The notes beneath the pieces were generated by a model. The model did not search any database and was not told where the DNA came from. It saw only the letters and a program-made list of their open reading frames with translations. Shown piece by piece: positions 1 through 9,829 of a stretch of 64,000 bases of DNA (positions within the stretch are counted from its first letter, which is position 1; each line of letters begins with the position of its first letter). The position numbers and the translations under genes were made by a program. This DNA is from Apostichopus japonicus (taxonomy: Eukaryota; Echinodermata; Holothuroidea; Aspidochirotida; Stichopodidae), in the NCBI RefSeq assembly GCF_037975245.1, contig NC_092573.1, forward strand, positions 13,042,001-13,106,000, given 5' to 3'.

Positions 1-564
1 GTTAAGAGACTGGCCTTTATCATCCCTGTAAAGTCAGAACGCGACGGTGTTTATTTCAGTCACGGTTGGCAGCCCTCTTAGGGTTTTAATCAGGAGCTTT
101 CTATTTTATAGCTGTTGTAGGTGTCGTACCAGAAGTAATCCTTCCATTATCTTACACAGTACTAAGTCCGTCACGTTTAGGGTCCGCTAAAGTATAGCTA
201 GAAGTTGTCAACTGACAAATCATACCCCCACGTTGATATCTGAGGGCTTGGCCTGCCAGGGTGCATGCACATTTCTATATCATGACGCAGTTTAGACTTT
301 GAGCTAGAAGAGGAGCAAGTTGAGCACACTGAACCGTCCGCTCGCACGGAGAAACATATCCAGATTAAAACACAGAATTTCTTAACTGTTCTGTGTCACC
401 TCCTTGAATCCTCCTTATTTGCACATCACCTCTACTTTGAATTATGCGCTTCCACATCAAGACATTCAAAACGATCGTGGTGACTGGAAATATGCCATAA
501 CAAGCATTGCGTTAGGTCATGTTACGTCTCGTGTGTGTCTGTGTGCTTTACTTATCTTTTCGTG

Positions 565-615
565 TTTTTTTTTTTCGTTTTTTTTTTCGTTTTTTTTTTT
601 TTCGTTTTTTTTTTT
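565..615 (+). repeat. Variable (T)n-CG tract, unit 1
   Basis: Runs of about 10-14 T separated by CG. Run number differs between units: 4, 5, 3, 3 and 4 in units 1-5, 3 in units 6-9 and 11-15, and 2 in unit 10. Tract length is 51, 63, 40, 36 and 51 bp in units 1-5, 41 bp in the standard type and 25 bp in unit 10. On the opposite strand this is an A-rich tract. Confidence 0.9.
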
Positions 616-920
616 CACGGTTAAACTTTTGTGCGAATGTACAATACTCCAATTGGGGCATGGTATGCATTCATATCACATTGTTTTGGAACAATCTGGA
701 ACTCTAAGTATTATTTCGACCCAAGAATCACCAGGCTGGCGTGGTGGCCTGAACGGTTGGAAGACAGCACTGCGCGTCGGTGTTTGTTGTCAGGCTGTGT
801 GAATCGCGCCGATCGGATGACAGACACTGCTTTGTTTATAATGGCATCGCCAAGGTGGAATTTTTACACGGGCCTAGGATCCCAATTCCGTATCCTCCCT
901 TAGTTCGCAAAAGGATCCGG

Positions 921-1052
921 GAGATTACGTTTAGAGTCCGGCCTTCGGGCCAGAAGTGGGCTAGCTGACTTGCAATGGAGGGCTCACGTCGATTCGGACT
1001 GGGTTGATGTTCAACGTTCAGTGAAACCATGGCCTCGATGAGGCGTAATCTC
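921..1052 (+). ncRNA. Candidate structured RNA, 132 nt, present in every unit
   Basis: The ends pair perfectly over 9 bp: GAGATTACG (921-929) with CGTAATCTC (1044-1052). Inside, AGTCCG (935-940) pairs with CGGACT (995-1000). That helix encloses GCC-TTCG-GGC (941-950), an extra-stable C(UUCG)G tetraloop hairpin, and GTGGGC (956-961) paired to GCTCAC (982-987) with one G-U around a 20-nt loop. Next come GTTGA-TGT-TCAAC (1003-1015) and CCTC-GAT-GAGG (1033-1043). TTTT at 1060-1063 could end a Pol III transcript. The fold was drawn by eye. I do not recognise it as 5S, U1-U6, 7SK, 7SL, Y, vault or RNase P RNA. No promoter was identified. Coordinates of the other fourteen copies are in the unit entries. 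Confidence 0.45.
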
Positions 1053-1132
1053 TTGTTAATTTTAGCTTTCTGTCTTCAATTTTATAATATAATTATATAA
1101 ATTAATTATTGCCTTTTTTATTCGTCTTTTTC

Positions 1133-1215
1133 TCGCTTAGTTATCGCATTTTATTCAAGGTTAAATATATGCTCATGTCTGCCTAGGTTCGACTCCCCGC
1201 CGAAGCAATATTTTA
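1133..1215 (+). promoter_or_regulatory. Pol III type 2-like boxes, tRNA-like relic
   Basis: GGTTCGACTCC at 1186-1196 is a perfect B-box (consensus GGTTCGANTCC). A partial A-box, 'tcgcttagttat', starts at 1133, 53 bp upstream of the B-box start. T-runs from about 1209 would end a Pol III transcript. No cloverleaf forms: the T-arm has mismatches and the acceptor strands do not pair. It may be a decayed tRNA or a tRNA-derived SINE remnant. Repeated in all units. Confidence 0.35.
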
Positions 1216-2161
1216 TTTTATTTTTTTATTATTATTATTAATATTTGGGGTGTTGTTAATATCTGCATGTCTATGCATGGTGTTTTAAGTTTGTTTCGCT
1301 TTGTTTGTCTGTTTTTTTGTTTGTTTTTTTAGGGGGAGGGGGGTGTTTGTCTCTATTTTGGTATTTTGTTTCGCGTAAACAAAGTAGGTCATTGCAATAA
1401 TTTTTGCACAACTTGTCAATAGAAACCGATTCGGAACTTAAGACCTGAGTGGTAAATTTGATTTCTGTCTCGCTCGTCGCCTTTCACTGGAAATTTGAAT
1501 GAAAGTATTCATAAGGACGAAAACTGTACCTGCAAAAAGAAATGCTTCTTTTGTACAGTGTAAGGCCACCGCGACATCTTTTCTGACAAGCTTGATGATA
1601 TTTGTTCTTCGGGAATGTTGTGTCATTACTTAGCCTTTATATTATAAACAGTTAAGTGTGGAAACAGCTATGCTCCTGTTAGAACAACTTAACATTTCTT
1701 AAATGCTGATTTACTGAGGCAGGCGTTTGAAAGACAGTGTGATACAAACAGGTACGGTAACGTCATAAACAATGCCACGAGCTCTCCGTGCATTAAAAAC
1801 GATCGAAATGTGCGGTATTCATGACGGTACACAAAGCAGATAATGCGGATACAGCAGACATAGCCGAGAATAAAATCTAGTAGCGTGGAGGATTCAATTA
1901 TGACATACTAGGACTTTCTACTGGTAAACTTTACTCATTGTCGAATAAATCTATATCTAATTTCTAGCTTTTGCTCTGTGTTTAACGTATTATGACCAAA
2001 ACAAATATGAAGTTCACGACAATTCCATCGGACTTGTATATTCGTTTAAAAATAGCTCCGTTTCGAATCTAACGCTCCATTGCTATGGTAACATGGTGAA
2101 TAATAGCCCTGCCGCTAATGGATATGTAGAAGATGACCATCGGTGGCGCTCTCAACTTCTC

Positions 2162-2177
2162 GTGCCACGTCTGGCAC
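2162..2177 (+). repeat. Small perfect hairpin GTGCCA-CGTC-TGGCAC
   Basis: Six-bp arms around a 4-nt loop, repeated in every unit at the matching place. Function unknown. Confidence 0.5.
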
Positions 2178-3011
2178 CTATACAAGAAGTAACCGACATA
2201 TTACTGGCGCAATCCCGACCGAACATATTTTAACTCTCCTCAGACAGACTTTTCTACACTGATCCCAGAAAGCATTAAGTGCCGTCAAAATGCCTCAGTT
2301 GCCAATAGGTACATGTCCATGACGTAACACTGTTCTCGTTGTGCAGAAAACTGAAGTCAAAAGTAAGGCATATACTGATAGGCCTAGACTAGGTATACGT
2401 TGCAGACTATACATATGCTAACTTCACAGACAGACATACATGCATTCAGACAACTTCGGGTAATGTAAAATATCACTAACCGTAATCACGTTATGTTTAC
2501 TCTGTCTTCAAATGTCGTCCTTTTCTTCTCTGCAACCCCGGGCCGTCATTGGAGTCGTTCGAACAACTATATTAAGGCGAAGAACGACGTCAAGATATAT
2601 CCAACGTCTAGACTACACTGCTTGCAATGGAGAGAGAACTGCCCAGTACAGTACAGTACGTGTTGATATGAACGCCTACAAAATGACAACAAATATTTTC
2701 CATTGAAAATCCACTGTGTATGACGGTATAGTAAACACTCGTATATAGATCAACGCACACGCGCGCACGGAGGTATTATGTACGTACAGCATGCAATGCA
2801 GACAAATATTTCGGAGCGCGCGCTTCTGATTTTGTGCTGATATTCTTGTGAGCGCTCTTGTATCACTGTTTGCATGCGCGCACGGACAAGATAGACGTCA
2901 GACTATCACGCTGTAGCTACTAAACCTTTACTTACATGTGTACAGCAGTAGACTACTGTGATGGTTGCATGCGGCAGTTTAATTTTGTGTGCACAATATG
3001 TCAGCATTGTA

Positions 3012-3210
3012 CGGTGGCTTAATAAGGACATAGGAAAGAAAAACAGTGTCCCCAAATCTCACAATGTTGTCTTTTTATCTCAAACGTTGCCTCTTTTTTT
3101 CCCTTCAAAATTTAGATCCAAAAACAAAAGTCCAAAAGTAGAGACAAAAAGTCCAAATTTTCAGATTTGAGCAGACTTGTTTCCTTTCCTATGTCCCTAT
3201 TAAGCCACCG
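3012..3210. mobile_element. 199-bp MITE with 27-bp inverted ends and TA flanks
   Basis: Left end 3012-3038 (starting CGGTGGCTTAATAAGG) and right end 3184-3210 are reverse complements with one mismatch in 27. TA lies on each side (3010-3011 and 3211-3212), as expected for a TA-targeting element such as Tc1/mariner-derived MITEs; the superfamily is inferred from the TA alone. The interior has no transposase and an A-rich middle with repeated 'agtccaaa' words. A copy is present at the same place in every unit, so it was inserted before the array expanded. Confidence 0.75.
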
Positions 3211-3276
3211 TAGTATTGTGACTATTCTATGATCAGAAAAACTGTACAAATCTAACGGAATTGCTAATGTTATAAT

Positions 3277-6200
3277 GTTAAGAGACTGGCCTTTATCATC
3301 CCTGTAAAGTCAGAACGCGACGGTGTTTATTTCAGTCACGGTTGGCAGCCCTCTTAGGGTTTTAATCAGGAGCTTTCTATTTTATAGCTGTTGTAGGTGT
3401 CGTACCAGAAGTAATCCTTCCATTATCTTACACAGTACTAAGTCCGTCACGTTTAGGGTCCGCTAAAGTATAGCTAGAAGTTGTCAACTGACAAATCATA
3501 CCCCCACGTTGATATCTGAGGGCTTGGCCTGCCAGGGTGCATGCACATTTCTATATCATGACGCAGTTTAGACTTTGAGCTAGAAGAGGAGCAAGTTGAG
3601 CACACTGAACCGTCCGCTCGCACGGAGAAACATATCCAGATTAAAACACAGAATTTCTTAACTGTTCTGTGTCACCTCCTTGAATCCTCCTTATTTGCAC
3701 ATCACCTCTACTTTGAATTATGCGCTTCCACATCAAGACATTCAAAACGATCGTGGTGACTGGAAATATGCCATAACAAGCATTGCGTTAGGTCATGTTA
3801 CGTCTCGTGTGTGTCTGTGTGCTTTACTTATCTTTTCGTGTTTTTTTTTTTCGTTTTTTTTTTCGTTTTTTTTTTCGTTTTTTTTTTTTTCGTTTTTTTT
3901 TTTCACGGTTAAACTTTTGTGCGAATGTACAATACTCCAATTGGGGCATGGTATGCATTCATATCACATTGTTTTGGAACAATCTGGAACTCTAAGTATT
4001 ATTTCGACCCAAGAATCACCAGGCTGGCGTGGTGGCCTGAACGGTTGGAAGACAGCACTGCGCGTCGGTGTTTGTTGTCAGGCTGTGTGAATCGCGCCGA
4101 TCGGATGACAGACACTGCTTTGTTTATAATGGCATCGCCAAGGTGGAATTTTTACACGGGCCTAGGATCCCAATTCCGTATCCTCCCTTAGTTCGCAAAA
4201 GCATCCGGGAGATTACGTTTAGAGTCCGGCCTTCGGGCCAGAAGTGGGCTAGCTGACTTGCAATGGAGGGCTCACGTCGATTCGGACTGGGTTGATGTTC
4301 AACGTTCAGTGAAACCATGGCCTCGATGAGGCGTAATCTCTTGTTAATTTTAGCTTTCTGTCTTCAATTTTATAATATAATTATATAAATTAATTATTGC
4401 CTTTTTTATTCGTCTTTTTCTCGCTTAGTTATCGCATTTTATTCAAGGTTAAATATATGCTCATGTCTGCCTAGGTTCGACTCCCCGCCGAAGCAATATT
4501 TTATTTTATTTTTTTATTATTATTATTAATATTTGGGGTGTTGTTAATATCTGCATGTCTATGCATGGTGTTTTAAGTTTGTTTCGCTTTGTTTGTCTGT
4601 TTTTTTGTTTGTTTTTTTAGGGGGAGGGGGGTGTTTGTCTCTATTTTGGTATTTTGTTTCGCGTAAACAAAGTAGGTCATTGCAATAATTTTTGCACAAC
4701 TTGTCAATAGAAACCGATTCGGAACTTAAGACCTGAGTGGTAAATTTGATTTCTGTCTCGCTCGTCGCCTTTCACTGGAAATTTGAATGAAAGTATTCAT
4801 AAGGACGAAAACTGTACCTGCAAAAAGAAATGCTTCTTTTGTACAGTGTAAGGCCACCGCGACATCTTTTCTGACAAGCTTGATGATATTTGTTCTTCGG
4901 GAATGTTGTGTCATTACTTAGCCTTTATATTATAAACAGTTAAGTGTGGAAACAGCTATGCTCCTGTTAGAACAACTTAACATTTCTTAAATGCTGATTT
5001 ACTGAGGCAGGCGTTTGAAAGACAGTGTGATACAAACAGGTACGGTAACGTCATAAACAATGCCACGAGCTCTCCGTGCATTAAAAACGATCGAAATGTG
5101 CGGTATTCATGACGGTACACAAAGCAGATAATGCGGATACAGCAGACATAGCCGAGAATAAAATCTAGTAGCGTGGAGGATTCAATTATGACATACTAGG
5201 ACTTTCTACTGGTAAACTTTACTCATTGTCGAATAAATCTATATCTAATTTCTAGCTTTTGCTCTGTGTTTAACGTATTATGACCAAAACAAATATGAAG
5301 TTCACGACAATTCCATCGGACTTGTATATTCGTTTAAAAATAGCTCCGTTTCGAATCTAACGCTCCATTGCTATGGTAACATGGTGAATAATAGCCCTGC
5401 CGCTAATGGATATGTAGAAGATGACCATCGGTGGCGCTCTCAACTTCTCGTGCCACGTCTGGCACCTATACAAGAAGTAACCGACATATTACTGGCGCAA
5501 TCCCGACCGAACATATTTTAACTCTCCTCAGACAGACTTTTCTACACTGATCCCAGAAAGCATTAAGTGCCGTCAAAATGCCTCAGTTGCCAATAGGTAC
5601 ATGTCCATGACGTAACACTGTTCTCGTTGTGCAGAAAACTGAAGTCAAAAGTAAGGCATATACTGATAGGCCTAGACTAGGTATACGTTGCAGACTATAC
5701 ATATGCTAACTTCACAGACAGACATACATGCATTCAGACAACTTCGGGTAATGTAAAATATCACTAACCGTAATCACGTTATGTTTACTCTGTCTTCAAA
5801 TGTCGTCCTTTTCTTCTCTGCAACCCCGGGCCGTCATTGGAGTCGTTCGAACAACTATATTAAGGCGAAGAACGACGTCAAGATATATCCAACGTCTAGA
5901 CTACACTGCTTGCAATGGAGAGAGAACTGCCCAGTACAGTACAGTACGTGTTGATATGAACGCCTACAAAATGACAACAAATATTTTCCATTGAAAATCC
6001 ACTGTGTATGACGGTATAGTAAACACTCGTATATAGATCAACGCACACGCGCGCACGGAGGTATTATGTACGTACAGCATGCAATGCAGACAAATATTTC
6101 GGAGCGCGCGCTTCTGATTTTGTGCTGATATTCTTGTGAGCGCTCTTGTATCACTGTTTGCATGCGCGCACGGACAAGATAGACGTCAGACTATCACGCT

Positions 6201-6564
6201 GTAGCTACTAAACCTTTACTTACATGTGTACAGCAGTAGACTACTGTGATGGTTGCATGCGGCAGTTTAATTTTGTGTGCACAATATGTCAGCATTGTAC
6301 GGTGGCTTAATAAGGACATAGGAAAGAAAAACAGTGTCCCCAAATCTCACAATGTTGTCTTTTTATCTCAAACGTTGCCTCTTTTTTTCCCTTCAAAATT
6401 TAGATCCAAAAACAAAAGTCCAAAAGTAGAGACAAAAAGTCCAAATTTTCAGATTTGAGCAGACTTGTTTCCTTTCCTATGTCCCTATTAAGCCACCGTA
6501 GTATTGTGACTATTCTATGATCAGAAAAACTGTACAAATCTAACGGAATTGCTAATGTTATAAT
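3277..6564 (+). repeat. Tandem array unit 2 (3288 bp, longest)
   Basis: Same content as unit 1. The (T)n-CG tract at 3841-3903 has five T-runs and is 12 bp longer, which fully explains the extra length. RNA candidate 4209-4340, B-box 4474-4484, MITE 6300-6498. Confidence 0.97.
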
Positions 6565-9500
6565 GTTAAGAGACTGGCCTTTATCATCCCTGTAAAGTCA
6601 GAACGCGACGGTGTTTATTTCAGTCACGGTTGGCAGCCCTCTTAGGGTTTTAATCAGGAGCTTTCTATTTTATAGCTGTTGTAGGTGTCGTACCAGAAGT
6701 AATCCTTCCATTATCTTACACAGTACTAAGTCCGTCACGTTTAGGGTCCGCTAAAGTATAGCTAGAAGTTGTCAACTGACAAATCATACCCCCACGTTGA
6801 TATCTGAGGGCTTGGCCTGCCAGGGTGCATGCACATTTCTATATCATGACGCAGTTTAGACTTTGAGCTAGAAGAGGAGCAAGTTGAGCACACTGAACCG
6901 TCCGCTCGCACGGAGAAACATATCCAGATTAAAACACAGAATTTCTTAACTGTTCTGTGTCACCTCCTTGAATCCTCCTTATTTGCACATCACCTCTACT
7001 TTGAATTATGCGCTTCCACATCAAGACATTCAAAACGATCGTGGTGACTGGAAATATGCCATAACAAGCATTGCGTTAGGTCATGTTACGTCTCGTGTGT
7101 GTCTGTGTGCTTTACTTATCTTTTCGTGTTTTTTTTTTTTCGTTTTTTTTTTTTTCGTTTTTTTTTTTCACGGTTAAACTTTTGTGCGAATGTACAATAC
7201 TCCAATTGGGGCATGGTATGCATTCATATCACATTGTTTTGGAACAATCTGGAACTCTAAGTATTATTTCGACCCAAGAATCACCAGGCTGGCGTGGTGG
7301 CCTGAACGGTTGGAAGACAGCACTGCGCGTCGGTGTTTGTTGTCAGGCTGTGTGAATCGCGCCGATCGGATGACAGACACTGCTTTGTTTATAATGGCAT
7401 CGCCAAGGTGGAATTTTTACACGGGCCTAGGATCCCAATTCCGTATCCTCCCTTAGTTCGCAAAAGCATCCGGGAGATTACGTTTAGAGTCCGGCCTTCG
7501 GGCCAGAAGTGGGCTAGCTGACTTGCAATGGAGGGCTCACGTCGATTCGGACTGGGTTGATGTTCAACGTTCAGTGAAACCATGGCCTCGATGAGGCGTA
7601 ATCTCTTGTTAATTTTAGCTTTCTGTCTTCAATTTTATAATATAATTATATAAATTAATTATTGCCTTTTTTATTCGTCTTTTTCTCGCTTAGTTATCGC
7701 ATTTTATTCAAGGTTAAATATATGCTCATGTCTGCCTAGGTTCGACTCCCCGCCGAAGCAATATTTTATTTTATTTTTTTATTATTATTATTAATATTTG
7801 GGGTGTTGTTAATATCTGCATGTCTATGCATGGTGTTTTAAGTTTGTTTCGCTTTGTTTGTCTGTTTTTTTGTTTGTTTTTTTAGGGGGAGGGGGGTGTT
7901 TGTCTCTATTTTGGTATTTTGTTTCGCGTAAACAAAGTAGGTCATTGCAATAATTTTTGCACAACTTGTCAATAGAAACCGATTCGAAACTTAAGACCTG
8001 AGTGGTAAATTTGATTTCTGTCTCGCTCGTCGCCTTTCACTGGAAATTTGAATGAAAGTATTCATAAGGACGAAAACTGTACCTGCAAAAAGAAATGCTT
8101 CTTTTGTACAGTGTAAGGCCACCGCGACATCTTTTCTGACAAGCTTGATGATATTTGTTCTTCGGGAATGTTGTGTCATTACTTAGCCTTTATATTATAA
8201 ACAGTTAAGTGTGGAAACAGCTATGCTCCTGTTAGAACAACTTAACATTTCTTAAATGCTGATTTACTGAGGCAGGCGTTTGAAAGACAGTGTGATACAA
8301 ACAGGTACGGTAACGTCATAAACAATGCCACGAGCTCTCCGTGCATTAAAAACGATCGAAATGTGCGGTATTCATGACGGTACACAAAGCAGATAATGCG
8401 GATACAGCAGACATAGCCGAGAATAAAATCTAGTAGCGTGGAGGATTCAATTATGACATACTAGGACTTTCTACTGGTAAACTTTACTCATTGTCGAATA
8501 AATCTATATCTAATTTCTAGCTTTTGCTCTGTGTTTAACGTATTATGACCAAAACAAATATGAAGTTCACGACAATTCCATCGGACTTGTATATTCGTTT
8601 AAAAATAGCTCCGTTTCGAATCTAACGCTCCATTGCTATGGTAACATGGTGAATAATAGCCCTGCCGCTAATGGATATGTAGAAGATGACCATCGGTGGC
8701 GCTCTCAACTTCTCGTGCCACGTCTGGCACCTATACAAGAAGTAACCGACATATTACTGGCGCAATCCCGACCGAACATATTTTAACTCTCCTCAGACAG
8801 ACTTTTCTACACTGATCCCAGAAAGCATTAAGTGCCGTCAAAATGCCTCAGTTGCCAATAGGTACATGTCCATGACGTAACACTGTTCTCGTTGTGCAGA
8901 AAACTGAAGTCAAAAGTAAGGCATATACTGATAGGCCTAGACTAGGTATACGTTACAGACTATACATATGCTAACTTCACAGACAGACATACATGCATTC
9001 AGACAACTTCGGGTAATGTAAAATATCACTAACCGTAATCACGTTATGTTTACTCTGTCTTCAAATGTCGTCCTTTTCTTCTCTGCAACCCCGGGCCGTC
9101 ATTGGAGTCGTTCGAACAACTATATTAAGGCGAAGAACGACGTCAAGATATATCCAACGTCTAGACTACACTGCTTGCAATGGAGAGAGAACTGCCCAGT
9201 ACAGTACAGTACGTGTTGATATGAACGCCTACAAAATGACAACAAATATTTTCCATTGAAAATCCACTGTGTATGACGGTATAGTAAACACTCGTATATA
9301 GATCAACGCACACGCGCGCACGGAGGTATTATGTACGTACAGCATGCAATGCAGACAAATATTTCGGAGCGCGCGCTTCTGATTTTGTGCTGATATTCTT
9401 GTGAGCGCTCTTGTATCACTGTTTGCATGCGCGCACGGACAAGATAGACGTCAGACTATCACGCTGTAGCTACTAAACCTTTACTTACATGTGTACAGCA

Positions 9501-9829
9501 GTAGACTACTGTGATGGTTGCATGCGACAGTTTAATTTTGTGTGCACAATATGTCAGCATTGTACGGTGGCTTAATAAGGACATAGGAAAGAAAAACAGT
9601 GTCCCCAAATCTCACAATGTTGTCTTTTTATCTCAAACGTTGCCTCTTTTTTTCCCTTCAAAATTTAGATCCAAAAACAAAAGTCCAAAAGTAGAGACAA
9701 AAAGTCCAAATTTTCAGATTTGAGCAGACTTGTTTCCTTTCCTATGTCCCTATTAAGCCACCGTAGTATTGTGACTATTCTATGATCAGAAAAACTGTAC
9801 AAATCTAACGGAATTGCTAATGTTATAAT
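6565..9829 (+). repeat. Tandem array unit 3 (3265 bp)
   Basis: (T)n-CG tract 7129-7168 with three T-runs. RNA candidate 7474-7605, B-box 7739-7749, MITE 9565-9763. It carries three private G-to-A differences that I noticed, at 7987, 8955 and 9527, making it the most divergent copy outside the T tract. Confidence 0.97.

Larger units (their letters stand above)
1..3276 (+). repeat. Tandem array unit 1 (3276 bp)
   Basis: First visible copy of the array unit; the phase is arbitrary and simply starts where the window starts. The unit restarts at 3277 with the same sequence. From left to right it holds: a (T)n-CG tract (565-615, four T-runs), a structured RNA candidate (921-1052), an AT-rich stretch (about 1075-1250) containing a B-box word (1186-1196), a G-run after T-runs (about 1310-1345), a 6-bp-arm hairpin (2162-2177), a CpG-rich patch (about 2755-2885) and a MITE (3012-3210). 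Short open frames of 60-136 codons occur, but many begin at TTG or GTG, overlap on both strands and resemble nothing I know, so I call no protein gene. Private difference noticed: G instead of C at 914. Confidence 0.97.

Noticed and set aside
79-90. Telomere-like TTAGGGTTTTA
   Set aside because: A single copy per unit, with no tandem telomeric repeat or telomerase template pattern.
404-802. 132-codon open frame rich in Phe, seen in many units
   Set aside because: It starts at TTG, its Phe-rich middle is just the T tract, and its length and frame change with tract length between units.
631-903. 90-codon open frame identical in all units
   Set aside because: It starts at GTG, has no recognisable motif, and its identity across units is no greater than that of the surrounding noncoding sequence.
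936-958. Resemblance to the 5' hairpin of U2 snRNA
   Set aside because: Only the GGCC-loop-GGCC hairpin matches; the U2 branch-point recognition region and Sm site are absent.
836-1030. 64-codon antisense open frame in all units
   Set aside because: It overlaps the structured RNA candidate; the openness is explained by the constrained repeat sequence and no family resemblance is seen.
1126-1205. A functional tRNA gene
   Set aside because: The B-box is perfect but the acceptor, D and T stems do not pair, so only a relic or promoter box is supported.
2958-3170. 70-codon open frame near the unit end
   Set aside because: It runs into the MITE and reads its A-rich interior; no protein similarity.
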